The position numbers were made by a program, and so were the translations under genes. The notes beneath the pieces are model-generated. The model was given only the letters and a program-made list of their open reading frames with translations. It did no database searches and was not told the DNA's origin. A stretch of DNA of 64,000 nucleotides from Chondrus crispus (lineage: Eukaryota > Rhodophyta > Florideophyceae > Gigartinales > Gigartinaceae), in NCBI RefSeq assembly GCF_000350225.1, contig NW_005179015.1, positions 124,001 through 188,000 of the forward strand, in the 5' to 3' direction. Positions 1 to 11,289 of this stretch are shown in pieces (the stretch's first letter is position 1; each line of letters opens with the position of its first letter).

Positions 1-407
1 TTCTCAAGAGCTTATGAAACATTGCCACTTTTTGCGGGAAATATATCAGCAAAATAATTCAAAACATTGCTTTTGCAGTATGAACTTAGAGGGGTATGAC
101 AGTGTCGTCGACATGCGCACGCATATTTTTGCTCACAGAAACGCACCATTTCATTCTCGGTTATGGAAAGCCCACTTGCTTGGTTGATTCCAAGAGGTTA
201 GGCCGCCGCAGCTACTCAGTTTCAAGTCCACTTGGACTGCGGGCGCGCGCATGCGACCGCAATCCGCACGGTCGAAGACGCACCGGCCGCCTTCTCCAAC
301 GCCCGGATTCCCCGCTCACGTCTGCCGACCTAATCCTGCACGGCGTCTCTCCCAAGCTGCGCTTGATCGCCATCCCAGCGAGCTCGCTTATACCCTCAGG
401 GTAATAA
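1..407. other. Unassigned DNA
   Basis: I see no recognisable gene, repeat end or RNA here. Open frames of about 100 codons exist on the + strand but are rich in Arg, Pro and Ser, as expected for GC-rich noncoding sequence. Confidence 0.4.
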
Positions 408-644
408 GCGGAGAGGCTCTCCGTCTACTTCTTGCCAGCCCCCGTCCTGTTCCTGACGGCCTTCATCTCTGGCGGCGCACTGTGCTTCCTGGCGTCCACC
501 GCCCTGCTGGGCGAGGCCACCCACTCCGCGGCCGGGGTGGTTATCGCTGCCATGCTGCTCGCCGGCGCGCAGCTCGGCTTCTTGGCCCTGCGCACGCTTA
601 TTCGACATGTTCACCGTGGGCGCCCTGCATGTGTCCATACATAG
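408..644 (+). pseudogene. Hydrophobic ORF fragment, possibly a membrane-protein piece
   Basis: This 78-codon stretch is open from just after a TAA to a TAG and has no convincing start codon. It contains two hydrophobic runs. The first begins VLFLTAFISGG and the second is centred on AGVVIAAMLLAGAQ. They are separated by a short polar loop with Glu and His, and a basic tail (RTLIRHVHRGR) follows. That is the layout of two transmembrane helices with a positive inside end. I do not recognise a family. It could be an exon of a transporter or a chance frame in GC-rich DNA, since the opposite strand is also open (396-656). Confidence 0.22.
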
Positions 645-1178
645 GAAGTAGCACAATTTATCGCCGCTTGACTGCGCACAAAGGGTTCACACGTTGAAGT
701 TCATTGATCAGAGGATGGATACCACCATGGCCTCCAATGTTATATACCGAGTAATATAATTTTTATCAAGGTTTATGATAATTCCTTCTGCTAGCTCTCA
801 GTCATGAACACTTGTTTTGATGTTGCCCCACTGAGGAAAGTCATCCGGGAGAATGTCAGAGTTCAATCCGCATCGCTTCAATAATAGCATCCTTGCTTTT
901 CTTGACATTAAACACGGTCTGCTTTGTACCGAGTTGGTCAGAGTGCTTCAATACGGCTCTTGAACACCCCTGTGTTCTTCTTTTGGAGGTTCCAGGGGTT
1001 TCCCCTTCACCATGTGTTGCACCTATTTTTTGTGCTTACGCACCTAATATGAAACAAAGGATAATATGTAGTACTCTCCAAGTATACGGTATTGTCTGTG
1101 ATACTTCTGGATTAGTTTTCCCCCTATGACTGGGACTTAATTCTTGTCCTTTTCCTTTTGTCCGAAGGCAGACCATTC
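645..1178. other. Unassigned, AT-richer DNA
   Basis: Nothing supported. Base composition drops relative to the first 640 bases. A 78-codon + strand frame near 893-1129 has no family features. Confidence 0.4.
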
Positions 1179-2468
1179 TTAGATAGCTTCCGCAAACCTA
1201 CGGACAGAATTACTGCCAAAGGTATTTCCGTATGCGGGACGTCTCGTGCAGCCTTTACTTCGCTTCAAAGACGTGTGAAGGGTTTCAACGATCTCAAGAG
1301 ATGACACGGAGAGCGGACCATCTTTTGTGTTGTGCACAGGTGCGTCAAGTGTTCCGAGTATTTCTATGGCCATTCCACATGCTCCTTCAATTACCTTTTC
1401 ACTTCCAGTTTTTCCAATGCTCACTTCAAAGTGTTCCTCGAAAAAGTTTTCTCTTCTATAGAGCTTCTCGCATTTTCGGCACTCAAATATTACGGATTCA
1501 ACGTCCATGCTTCCGCTCTGTGGGTCTCCGGTTTGGTCCGAAATAGTTGCAGCTTCTCTAATTTCATCCTCTACTTCCTGTATATCGTACCGAGACCGCG
1601 TTCTCCTCCTTCACTGTTTTTCGTCATTGTGCCCAGATAGTAACACCCTTGATATTGTTCTGGTGTGCTATCTCAGCACTGTCAGCAACAGTCTCAAAGC
1701 GAGTCTCAGCTTCCCCGTCTTGCAAATTCTCCTCAGCCGTATTTTGGTCAATTGTATCGTTGGTCTCTCCGCTCTCGCCGGTACTAGGATGGGGCGGCAA
1801 GGTACCAAGTTCCATATTCACCGCACTCGATTTGAATTGGTCAATTCGGTACTCGTTGAAGACAACCCCAGAGAGCCGAAAGCACTTAACTGAGAACTCA
1901 TTGATTCTCCCTACTTTAACCCTCTTGCCTGTTTGGTGGGCTTCTGTTCAGTTTAGTAAATTGTCATAATCACGTCTGATATGGAGCATTTCTGCTGTGC
2001 AGTTGGCAACTCCATCAAAACTGTTCACAGCCTCTACAACATTGCTTGGTGTAGTGATGTCTTCTCGAGTTGTATTACAGTAGCGATTGACATGCATCAT
2101 CGAAAGTGCAAAGTGAGCATCAACAAGGCTTTTCCCCTTACTGTCTCAGATTGTATGAGTCCCGGCATAAACAGAGAGTGCTTTTGTGCAATGAAAGAAG
2201 CCATCACTGGCAGCAGGTCGTTCTGGTTGCATCTAGCGTTGTCAGAAAGGAGCCAGAATTGGTACACTGAAGCAAGTTCAATTCTGAGCATGTTAACGAG
2301 ACCATGAGAGATACGGTTACTAGACGGGTGCTGGGTGTATGACAAGTCCTCAGTGAGGAGGTAGTCCTGTATAAACCGGAACAGAACGGTAGGACGTCGT
2401 AGCATGTCTCTCGAACACAACGATTCCGGGTAGAGGTCGTTGCGCAGGTTACTAACCAGCGATTTCAA
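1179..2468 (-). pseudogene. Decayed reverse-strand coding region, family unknown
   Basis: Three reverse-strand frames lie in series: 2097-2468 (123 codons), 1624-1821 (65 codons) and 1179-1508 (109 codons). The middle piece is acidic and rich in Glu, Asp and Thr. The last contains a C-x2-C pair (FECRKCEKLY) followed 13 residues later by a His, which resembles half of a C2H2 zinc finger; the second His is missing. Stops and frame changes separate the pieces. The region could be a dead transposon ORF, but no catalytic signature of any transposase or polyprotein is visible, so the family is left open. Confidence 0.25.
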
Positions 2469-2939
2469 GTCCTTGTTTTCATTTTTGTTTTGCTGGTTTT
2501 TTCTTGCAGAAACTTTAAAACTTCATGATTCTTCATGCAGCAAGGACTGTAGACAATGCGACCACAACTTACACGATGGCTTCCTGTGCATCATGTTGTT
2601 GCCACGTTACCTACCTGTGCTGCGTGCTAATGCACACGTGTGCAGTTGTAAAAGCTGTCACGTTCAATAAATGGTGTTTTCGAGGCTCCTGGGAAAAGCA
2701 GCAGTGTCAATCGGATAGTGGATAAACTCTATCCTGGAGATGCGCAAGAGCACTGATGAAGATCAATGCGAACTTCGCAAGCTGTGGATCTGGAGCTCTT
2801 GTCTTACATGAGGCGAGAGGTCCAGTGCTACTTGTCCAGTACGCTTTTTTCCAGGACCCATTTCTCAGCGGTCGGCGCGACAAACAAGATGCCACTAAAG
2901 CTCTAAATCGCCTTGGCCCTCTGCTCGGACCTTTCACCC
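2469..2939. other. Unassigned DNA left of a solo LTR
   Basis: No supported gene. A + strand frame beginning with ATG near 2756 runs into the LTR and has no recognisable domain. The last five bases (CACCC, 2935-2939) are the left target-site duplication of the solo LTR that follows. Confidence 0.4.
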
Positions 2940-4647
2940 TGTCGCATAAACACCCCCACGCGGAGGAGGGGTGTTCGGGGCTGTTCAACGGAAGACCCCA
3001 GACTGGCGGTACCGAGGTCTAAACCAACCAACGCCACCAGGCACGGGCTGATAGAGGGTGGTAAAGCGTGGTTGGAGGTGAACGCGCGCACGGGCGAGCA
3101 GATCGACGCCTCGACGCCCCGGAGCAGTACTGGTTGACGGTACCGTACTGACGGGCGGAGGTAAATCTGAGCTCGCCGACGTGTCGCACGCGTCCACTAC
3201 CCGCGCGGTGGGTACTTGTAGTGCAATAATGGGCTCTACAGGGGGGTAGAACGAAAGGAAACCAATAAGGTATGACAAATTAGTCCGGATTGGGGGACAC
3301 ACGTGTGAATATTTGCAAAGTATTATTTTAATTATTTGTTTTAATTTATTTACCAATTATTTAGCTGACATTAGATTAGATTTACGATCTAGCGCCGCGA
3401 GCTACTGTAGTGGCTTCGGCGGGGCGATATATAACTTAGCCCATTGACCACCAAGTCAGTAAAGGTAACCCCCGAGTTGCCGGAGTTCGATCTCGCCTTC
3501 GTCGAAAACCGCTTCCGTTCACGCGACGCGCTTCACTTCTACGCCGCTTACAACATCCTCTATTGCTCGAGGTCCCCTTTCCTTATCCTTTACCTTTTAT
3601 ATCTCTAATTCCCATCCTTTTCTATCTCCACATCTATTTTTCCCGCAATTGTGTTGGTTCCATTGGAATCGGTCGCGACCGATCCGGTGTTGGTGGGATT
3701 GCCATCCGGCTGCACGTAGGTCGTAGCGCTGCTACAGTGCCCTGTTCCGACGGAAGGCTGTTGCAACGACGCCTCCTTCGAAGGTCTAATCATAAAAGAC
3801 AGAGTTGGTGCCATCAGCTGCGATTGCGATCGCATTGGTGTCGGTGTTCTGCCATCGGGCAACACGTTGGTCGTAGCGTTGCTACATAGTTACGTTCCGG
3901 TCGAGTAGTGCTAATCGAGGCCCCGTCGAAGACCTTGATTCATACGCAAGGCGCTGAAGACGCTCGTCGAGCATTGGCCTTACAACCCAGCGAACAGCGG
4001 TTACATTCTCGTACACAAGCCCAACCCGCACTCGCCGAGCACTCCAGTCTTCACAAGTCTCTACCACCATTATCCTCTCAGGCCGGGCATCCTTCCTTAC
4101 CCCCCGGTGGGAGTTGAGCTACTGTGGACCGCAAGCCCATACAAGGGGAAATTGAGTCCCGAACGCTCCGTAGCCCGTGCCATCGGCAGTGGTTGTTTCT
4201 GTTGCTGTTTTTCTTCTTTTTGTTTGACCGTCGGACTGTGTTCGCGGCCTGCCAGGCACATTGCACTACACTACTAACACTCACAGATCGGCGGAGCGAG
4301 AGTTAGAGAAAGCTGAAAGGTAGCCCACCGGTGGAGGGATGCCTACCTTGGTCCCCTCCGCCGCCGGTCTCTCCTTATATTTATAGTACAAGTTAATCTA
4401 GTGGTTTACAGTACAGTACGGACTGTACTGTAGTTGGCTACTGTAGACAGTGCGGGCCGAACCGCACTGTAACGGTGTCAGCCGTCGGGGCTGTTAGCAC
4501 ACGTGTAGCACACGTGTAGTACACGTGTGGGTGCGTGCGCGCTGTAAGATGTGCGCGCGCGCACGCTGTAAGGTCCGTACGTGTACCGTAGAACAGCGAT
4601 AGATCTCATTCTAAATCTAATATAAAGTCGTCGGCGGTTATACTACA
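2940..4647 (-). mobile_element. Solo LTR of family E, interrupted by a solo LTR of family A
   Basis: The left terminus is TGTCGCATAAACACCCCC and the right terminus is TTATACTACA. Both match the ends of the LTRs of element E at 21710 and 27902. The flanks are a perfect 5-bp duplication, CACCC at 2935-2939 and 4648-4652. The E-type sequence covers 2940-3216 and 4271-4647; the middle is a nested A-type LTR. Sense orientation is the minus strand, by analogy with element E. No internal region is present, so this is what LTR-LTR recombination leaves behind. It is clearly older than element E, with many substitutions. Confidence 0.88.
3217..4270 (+). mobile_element. Solo LTR of family A nested in the E solo LTR
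   Basis: It starts TGTAGTGCAATA and ends CATTGCACTACA, like the 1.02-kb LTRs of element A, and is an older, diverged copy of 1054 bp. The flanks GTACT (3212-3216) and CTACT (4271-4275) agree at four of five positions, a slightly decayed TSD. A TATATAA box lies at 3428-3434, at the same place as in element A. The imperfect internal duplication of about 156 bp seen in the element A LTR is also recognisable here. Confidence 0.85.
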
Positions 4648-4762
4648 CACCCTTATCGTCCGGCATCCTACTTGGCACACAGACTCCACCATGTATTTTG
4701 TGTAGCTTCGTGTACCTCTGCGCACAACACGTTGTGCACAGAAGCGCAAGAAGCTACAGCTA

Positions 4763-4808
4763 CTGACGGCGTTTGAATCGGCATGCATGCAGATTCAACC
4801 GCCGTCAG
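4763..4808. repeat. Hairpin, 17-bp stem
   Basis: The arms 4763-4779 and 4792-4808 are reverse complements except for one position, and enclose a 12-base loop. The arm begins CTGACGGCG. It lies in unassigned DNA between the solo LTR and element A. Function unknown; it could be a foldback remnant. Confidence 0.6.
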
Positions 4809-5094
4809 GCACTCCACGTCTCTTTTCAGTTTACTATATTTGTTGGACCTTACCGTCAGCGTCAGCCTTTTATGATCGACTTCTGAGATCTAACCAGACT
4901 GTCAATGTAGTGCAATACCCGTCTCGGGTAGGGGAAAAAAGGAAGTGAAAAAGGAAAAAATTGGATACTGTAGTCCGGGTTTGGGGGACACACGTGTACG
5001 ACGAAGCGCACGATTATTTTAATTATTTAATTTATTTACTAATTAGATCTAGAATCTAGAGTCGGGAGCTACTGTACTCGTCCCGGCGGGGCTC

Positions 5095-5101
5095 TATATA
5101 A
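5095..5101 (+). promoter_or_regulatory. TATA box of the element A LTR
   Basis: TATATAA, in an identical context in the 3' LTR (near 18935) and in the old solo LTR (3428-3434). The conservation across three diverged copies supports a promoter role. Confidence 0.65.
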
Positions 5102-5302
5102 CTTAGCCCTTTGACCGAACAAGTCAATAAACCAACCCGAGTTGCCGGAGTGGAATGTCGCCTTGGTCGAAGTCCGTCTCTACGAAGAAGCTCCCTTTTA
5201 CGTAAGCCTACGGCATCCTTCAGCGCTCGGGGGTCCCATTTCTTTTTCCTTCATTTCCCTATCCTTTTCTATCTCTACTTCTACCTATTGTTCCCTTATC
5301 TT

Positions 5303-5545
5303 GTGTTGGTGCCATCGGCCTCGGTTGCGACCGAACCGGTGTAGGTGTCTCTGCCATCGGGCGACACAGTTGACGTAGCGCTGCTACTGTGACCCATTTT
5401 CCGACGGAGACTGTTGCAACGACGTCTCCCTCGAAGGGCTCCGTCGTGTTACGAGCCAGTGTTGGTGCCATCGGTGTCGGTTGCGACCGAACCGGTGTAG
5501 GTGTTTCGAGCCATCGGGCGGCACAGTTGACGTAGCGCTGCTACT
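5303..5545 (+). repeat. Internal tandem duplication in the A LTR (period about 156 bp)
   Basis: GTGTTGGTGCCATCGG begins at 5303 and again at 5459. Both units run through a block ending GTAGCGCTGCTACT. The same duplication occurs in the 3' LTR and, decayed, in the solo LTR at 3217-4270, so it predates these insertions. Confidence 0.7.
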
Positions 5546-5933
5546 TTCATTTCATCCCGCCGGGCTGCGTTGCGACGCCCCCGGCGAAGGCCTTTTCGCG
5601 TCACAAGGTGTTGAAGAAGCTCAACGAGCATTGGCCTTACAACCCAGTGGAACCGGGTTACCTACGTACGCGCCCCACCCCACACTCGTCGAGCAGTTCT
5701 CTTCGCAAGTCTCTACCACACCGATCCCGGGCCGGGCTATTTCTCTGTGCCCCCCCCCCCCATCAGGGATCTGAGCTACTACGAGTCGCAAGCTCGTTTA
5801 AACGGAGAAGGGAGAGTTGGACACTTCGTAGCGCTGTGCCATCGGCAGTTCTTCTTTTTTTGGTTGCTGTTGTTGCTTTTGCTGGACCATCGGACCGCGG
5901 TCTCTGCCCGACAGGCGCATTGCACTACAAAAG

Positions 5934-5951
5934 TGGTCTCCCGACCTAGAA
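5934..5951 (+). promoter_or_regulatory. Primer binding site of element A
   Basis: TGGTCTCCCGACCTAGAA lies four bases after the LTR end. The TGG start is complementary to a tRNA CCA end. The identical 18-mer sits next to the LTR of element E, and a one-base variant next to that of element B. The implied tRNA has acceptor 3' strand UCGGGAG, discriminator A and so a C1-G72 pair, as in eukaryotic tRNA-Tyr. The tRNA identity is inference. Confidence 0.8.
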
Positions 5952-6093
5952 TTGCGTACAGGAGACCCGACCTAGAAACTGCGCAAGCTGAAACGGACTA
6001 CAGGAGTTTTCTCGGCGACGTAAGTTTACTCAGGTGCGATAGCGTTTTCTATTTTTTTCTTTTGTTTAGTTACGTTCGTTTTTGGAAACGAAC

Positions 6094-7864
6094 CATGTCA
6101 ACAAGTGGACCCGGGGACGTCGGTCCCCGGGCGAGCAGAATCGCCCCCGGGGACGTCGGTCCCGGGGCGGGTAGGAGCGGATCGGCAGGGGCGTCGAGGA
6201 TCCCGCGAGGTCTTCGCACCCGAAGCCAGGCCAACACGGCCACGGATCCCAAAGATCAACAATCCCCGACAGGGATTGAAGCCGGCAAGGATAATCTATC
6301 CTACAGGTTCGAGAAGATGGGCGAGGAAATTCGCCAAGAGATGACGAAAAATCTCGAGGCTGAATTAGCCCTCGTCCGGAAGCAACTGGAGTTGCAAGCA
6401 TCCGAGTTCCACACCGTTTTAGGAGAGCTATCGGCTCGAGTGGATCTCGTCGAGAAGGAGCGAGGTCATGCGACCGACGGTCTGGAGCCGGAGGTCCTGG
6501 CTTTGTTGAAAATTTCAGTCAAGGGCGCAAGGCGCGACGCGAATCAAGCTTTGGAGTCCTTGGGGAAATTTAGAGCCAGTATCGATGACAAGTTTGACCG
6601 CGCCGCTGATCGTCTCAAGGACCTTGAACAGGTCACCGGGCAAGAGCCGCTCCCAACGGGTCGAGAAGGCGACCGTCGATCGAAGAGGGACAAGGCCGCG
6701 GTACAGCGGAGCTCCAAGTCGAAGACTTCGAAGAAGAATCTGCGAAGCAGGAGCAAGAGTCATTGTAGTGGCTAGCCGGAGGACCAAGACTCAATGACCG
6801 AGTCGAATGGCCTTTCCGAAGATGGTGACGACGATTCGTCGAACCATGCCAGCGATTCCGAACATCGTTCAGAGAAAGGAAAAGGAATTTCGCAGGGCAA
6901 GAAAATTACCTCCAGACGGGGCGGGATCACTTCGTCCGCCTCGCGGAGAGACAAGGACGCTGAGCCAGAGGACGTCGCAGCGCGACGCGGGCCGCGATGG
7001 GAGGAGTTGGAGGAGCTGAATCCGACCAACTACCTCTTCAAGAAATTACTTTCGTACCGAACGTACCGCTTGCGGAACCCGCAGACATATTTGTCAAGTT
7101 CCCGGCGGACCGCCGTGCGAAAAATCAGGAGAGATATTCCGCCTAAGGTGAAGAAGGACAACACGTTCACAGGTGAGGACGGGGTCCTTGTGTTGGATTT
7201 TTTGGCCAAGTTAGTTCAAGAGTTTGATACTCAAGAAATGAACGAGGGGCAAGCGATCCGCTTGTTGCCCGAATTTCTAAGTGGCATCGCCTTGAGACAG
7301 TACACTTCGGTGTCTCAGACGGCCGGGTCCCATCACGGGAAAGTGTCCGTGTGGCCGGAGGCCGTACAGTGGTTGTTGAGGAGTTTCGCAACCGACGAGG
7401 CGATCCGCCAAGCCGTGCTCGCATTGCGAGAAGTTCAGCAAAGACCGTCTGAAGACGAGATGGAATTTTATATCCGTCTGACGGACGCGAGCAATCGATG
7501 TGGAAACGTATATTCGATGGAAGAACAAATGAAGAGGTTTATTGAAGGACTCGACTCGAGTATTAAGCCAATGGTATCTCAATACCGACAACACAATCGG
7601 GACGTTTCGTTTTTAAGACTAGTTAATTACGCGAAGGTGCATGGCTCGGCGAGCCGCGCTAAGGACAAGAAGACCAAGAAGGTCACGATTCAGACGCCGT
7701 CGACGTTCAGGGCGGGGAAGAAGCTGAGGGCTCCTTATCCGGGTCGTAATAGTCAGGGCGCCGTCCATTTAGCCGAGAAAATCTCCGCGTCAGAGAACGC
7801 GGTGCGCACAGAGACAGCGAAGTCAGTACGAAGGAGCATTGGTAGCCGAAGGCAATTTTATTGA
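6094..7864 (+). pseudogene. gag: Gag of element A, interrupted by an in-frame TAG
   Basis: The likely start is ATG at 6094, the first Met after the LTR and PBS. The frame runs to TAG at 6773-6775 and resumes in the same frame to TGA at 7862-7864, about 590 codons in all. The first part has a Gly/Pro-rich N-terminus, then a charged helical stretch with heptad-like Leu spacing (near 6340-6480, with EIRQEMTK and ALVRKQLELQ) that should form a coiled coil. The second part has an acidic, Ser-rich linker, then a helical capsid-like domain of retrotransposon-gag type (around 7150-7640, with AIRLLPEFLSG and LREVQQRPSEDEMEFY). The reading frame then moves to the zinc-knuckle frame. The TAG may be a nonsense mutation or a readthrough site. 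Confidence 0.8.
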
Positions 7865-8414
7865 GCCATCGGAGGGCTACGGACACGAGGACTACGGGGC
7901 AAGCGGGCCGTCAACTCTACCGACGCCCACGTACACGACGAAGTCGTTTTCAGAGCCCACGGATCCCGTGATGACGTTCCGGGGACGCGGCCACACGCCG
8001 GCGCCGCGCATTCCGATGGAGGACAAGGGTACGACGTTTCGAAGGCCAGGCTGGACAGGAAGGCCGCAACGTCAAGGAAGGCCGCCGGCCCGTGGAGGAC
8101 CTAGGCCGCAATATCCCGTCAAGAAGCACGGACTGGTGTGCTATCATTGTTACGAAAAGGGGCACGCCGCGCCAACGTGTATTCTTTCCCTCCGGGAAAT
8201 GCACCGAGTTTTGGGAAATTATGAGGCGTTGTCTCCGATGGAGAGATTAGGGATACCATCGACGAGTTATCTCAAGGTCAAGAATTGGTTCGATTCGCCG
8301 ACGGCGAGCACGCAGAGTGCTTCAACGCCGAGGTCGAACCAACCCTTCAGAGGGCCCGCCGCGGGGCCCGCGTCGTCGGACGTGAGGAGGACCCCGCAGC
8401 GGCAGGAAAACTAG
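7839..8414 (+). pseudogene. Nucleocapsid part of element A gag with CCHC zinc knuckle
   Basis: This frame overlaps the end of the previous one by 26 bases. It carries one zinc knuckle at 8139-8180, CYHCYEKGHAAPTC, with the exact C-x2-C-x4-H-x4-C spacing that binds RNA in Gag proteins. It is preceded by an Arg/Gly/Pro-rich basic stretch. It ends at a stop and is followed in another frame by the protease region, so the chain needs frame changes at both ends. These could be programmed shifts or decay. Confidence 0.82.
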
Positions 8415-9520
8415 AGAGGGGAATCTCGAATGAGCCGCGAGAGGCACAGGGTCGACGTACTGTGCTCGGGGCTCAGCCCCGTTCCCCGTCTCTAAGGGAA
8501 AAATCAGGCCCCGATGAGGAGGTTGTTGGATTGGTGGATAAGCCCAAAGGGCCAGCCCAAGTCAAGAGAATTTTGAGCCGAGCCCGAGATCATCCGCTGG
8601 AAGAAGTTCGAAGACCCTGGTACAGGGTTAAGCGAAGGGAGTGTCCCGAGAAGATTCTGGTCCTTGCGCGAAAAAAATTTAAAGTTTACGCGGACATTGG
8701 ACCAACAGTCGGATTGATGAGCCGGGTGTTGTCTGTATTAGACACCGGCGCGGGACCAAACCTTGTGAGGAAATCGGAACTCCCGGTTGGAATGGAATCT
8801 CTAGTGTCCTACGGACCGACCCAAGACATTGGACACGTGAACAATAGGCCACTCCGGACTCTCGGCACCATTACAATGATTGTGAGCCTTGGAAAATTTG
8901 TAGCCGCAGCCGAGTTTATTGTATGCGAAAAACTAGCAGTCCCGCTAATTCTAGGCGCGGACTACTGTGACCGGTTTTTGGAAGCAATTTATCCAAGGAA
9001 GAAAACGGTTGAGTTGGCGGATTTCTCGGAGGTTCCGATAGTTAGGCGGTTCTCGACGAGAAGAGGGAAGAAGAATCTCGTCCCGGGAGAGGACGAGAAT
9101 GATGGAAAGGGGGAGCGAATTTCCCCTAAGGAAAAAGTGGCAAGAGCCACGACTATCGAGCCAGGGACGCAACGCGTCGTGGAATGCACCTCGAAGAGGG
9201 CGGGCTTGGTTGTGGTTCAGCCGTACTCGTCGTTGTACGAAAGGCGCGGGTTGACGTGCAGGAAGGGTGTCGTTCAGGTTGAGCCTGACAGGCCATCTCG
9301 TTTACTCGTTGCGAATTTTAGGACGTACCCTGTCAGGGTGCAAAAAGGCCAAGTGGTGGCAGAATTATTACCGCACCCGAGGGCCGCGCTCGAGAGCACA
9401 ACCACCATTGGTGAAGTTCTCGGAATTCAAGAAAGGAAGAAGGAAAATTTTCCTAATTCCACCAAGACGCTTACGGGCGAGACAAGATGCGAACCGTCGG
9501 ATCAAGCGCGCGAGGACTAG
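8285..9520 (+). pseudogene. Aspartic protease region of element A
   Basis: A 411-codon frame. The protease core is marked by LDTGAGPNLV, with the catalytic DTG at 8741-8749, a later hydrophobic LILGADYCDRF segment about 70 residues downstream, and a short strand ending in EAIYPRKKTVEL. The same arrangement and some of the same words recur in element B (32140-32691). The C-terminal half is a linker towards RT. It overlaps the zinc-knuckle frame at its start and the RT frame at its end. Confidence 0.85.
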
Positions 9521-11289
9521 CCAGAAGAACGGCCGGCAGGGCTCTCCGCGTCGGCATCTACGAAGCCGCAACGCAGGATTGCAGGATTGAGCCGCCGCGG
9601 CCGGACGTGGAGGACCTCGACCTGAGCCACGTGCCGGAACGGCTGCGCAAGCGGTTCCGTCGGATGTTGAAGAAGTATTCAAGGATGTGGGATGGGACGC
9701 TTGGCGAAATTAATACCACCGTCCATCGGATCGAGTTGATCCCCGAGACTCGTCCCATCGCACAAGCCCCGTATCGGGCCGGGCCTAAAGCCCGCGAAGT
9801 AGAAGATGCAGAAGTGCAGAAGATGTTAGAGGCTGGAGTGATAGAACCAGCGCAGTCAGAATGGGCGTCGCCCGTGTTGCTGGTGCCCAAGCCGGACGGG
9901 TCAATGCGTTTTTGCGTAGACTACCGCAGGCTGAACGCAGTGACGGTGAAGGACACGTACCCTTTGCCGCGCATGGACGAGTGCCTGGACTCGCTTGGTG
10001 ACACCAAGGTTTTCTCTGCGTTAGACGCGATCTCGGGATATTGGCAGATGCCTATCCCTGAGTGCGACCGCGACAAGACCGCATTTTCGTGTCACTCAGG
10101 TCTGCATCGCTTCTCAAAAATGCCCTTCGGGCTAACTAACGCGCCAGCGACGTTCCAGAGAGCAATGGACATCCTGCTCTCCCCGTTCCGTTGGAAATGG
10201 TGCTTGGTGTATCTAGACGACATAATCATTTTTAGCAAGTCGTGGGAGGAGCACATCGTGCACGTGGATGAAATACTTTCCGTATTGGAAAAGGCGGGTG
10301 TCAAGCTCAAGCTTCGCAAGTGCGAATTTTTCGTGGAAAAGATCAAGTACCTGGGCCACATCGTCCCCCCAGGTACGCTAGAAGTCGATTTCGCGCGAAC
10401 CGCCGCGTTGGAACAAGTGCGGTACCCGCGAACACAGACACAGCTCAGAAGCTTCCTGGGACTCTGCAATGTCTACCGCAGGTTCGTTCCGCATTATGCC
10501 AAAATTGCGCAGCCTCTAAACCAACTACTGAAGAAAGCACAACCGGTCCAGTTGGAAGGATTCGACGAACCGTGCAAGAAAGCTTTTCATAAGGTCAAGG
10601 ACGCTATCTTGGCACCGCCGGTGTTGGCGCTGCCGAAGAAGGACCTACCCTACTCGGTAGATACCGATGCAAGCGACTACCAAATAGGCGCTGCATTATT
10701 TCAAACACACCCGGATGCGCAACGCAAACCCATCGGGTTCTTTTCAAGAACGTTAGCCGCAGCCGAGAGAAACTATTCTGTATCAGAAAAAGAATGTCTA
10801 GCGGTAATTTGGGCCGTACAGACTTTAAGACCATATCTATATGGCGAGCACTTCATTGTGCATACCGACCATGCCTGATTGAGGTGGTTGATGAACGTAA
10901 CCGACCCCAGCGGGAGATTAATCCGATGGAGGCCACGCCTCTCGGAATTTGATTTGGAAATCAAGTACAAAAAGGGAAAGACTAACAGCCAGGCGGACGC
11001 TTTGTCAAGGTTGCGAACCGCAGGAGAAACCGTCGACGAAATCGACGACGAAATCCCATGCTTTATGGCCGAACCGGCCGAGGGTACAGTGGAAGACGAG
11101 GAAAGTTTTGACGCGGCAGACGACATCCTCGCTCTTGAGAGGGGGACCGCCCCTGATCGCCTCGATCAATTCCAAGCTGTCACTCCGGAGGAGCTCATTC
11201 GCGAGCAAGCCGTCGACCCCTTCTGCAACTGCATCAAGGAAGAAATGGACGCCAGAAAGGTGAGAACGTTCAGCACGGAGACCGATTAA
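9487..11289 (+). pseudogene. Reverse transcriptase and RNase H of element A
   Basis: RT copies the element RNA into DNA and RNase H removes the template. The RT fingers and palm are clear: WASPVLLVPKPDGSMRFCVDY, the SALDAISGYWQ block, the FGLTNAPATFQ block and the catalytic YLDD at 10210-10221. The connection and RNase H follow, with VDTDASDYQIGAAL, FFSRTLAAAERNYS and HTDHA. A TGA at 10876-10878 falls in the middle of the normally continuous RNase H to LRWL motif, and a TAA at 11287-11289 ends the piece. Both lie in the same frame as the integrase that follows. The segment before 11289 contains the tether (ADALSRLRT). Confidence 0.92.

Larger units (their letters stand above)
4906..5929 (+). 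repeat. 5' LTR of element A
   Basis: 1024 bp, TG...CA ends. It includes a TATATAA box at 5095-5101 within GGGGCTCTATATAACTTAG, which is the likely promoter, so transcription should start about 30 bases downstream. An internal duplication starts at 5303 and 5459. The 3' copy differs by roughly two to three per cent, including short rearranged patches near 5150 and 5575. Confidence 0.93.

Noticed and set aside
2756..3022. + strand ORF with ATG crossing into the solo LTR
   Set aside because: Its 3' half is LTR sequence and the 5' half has no recognisable features.
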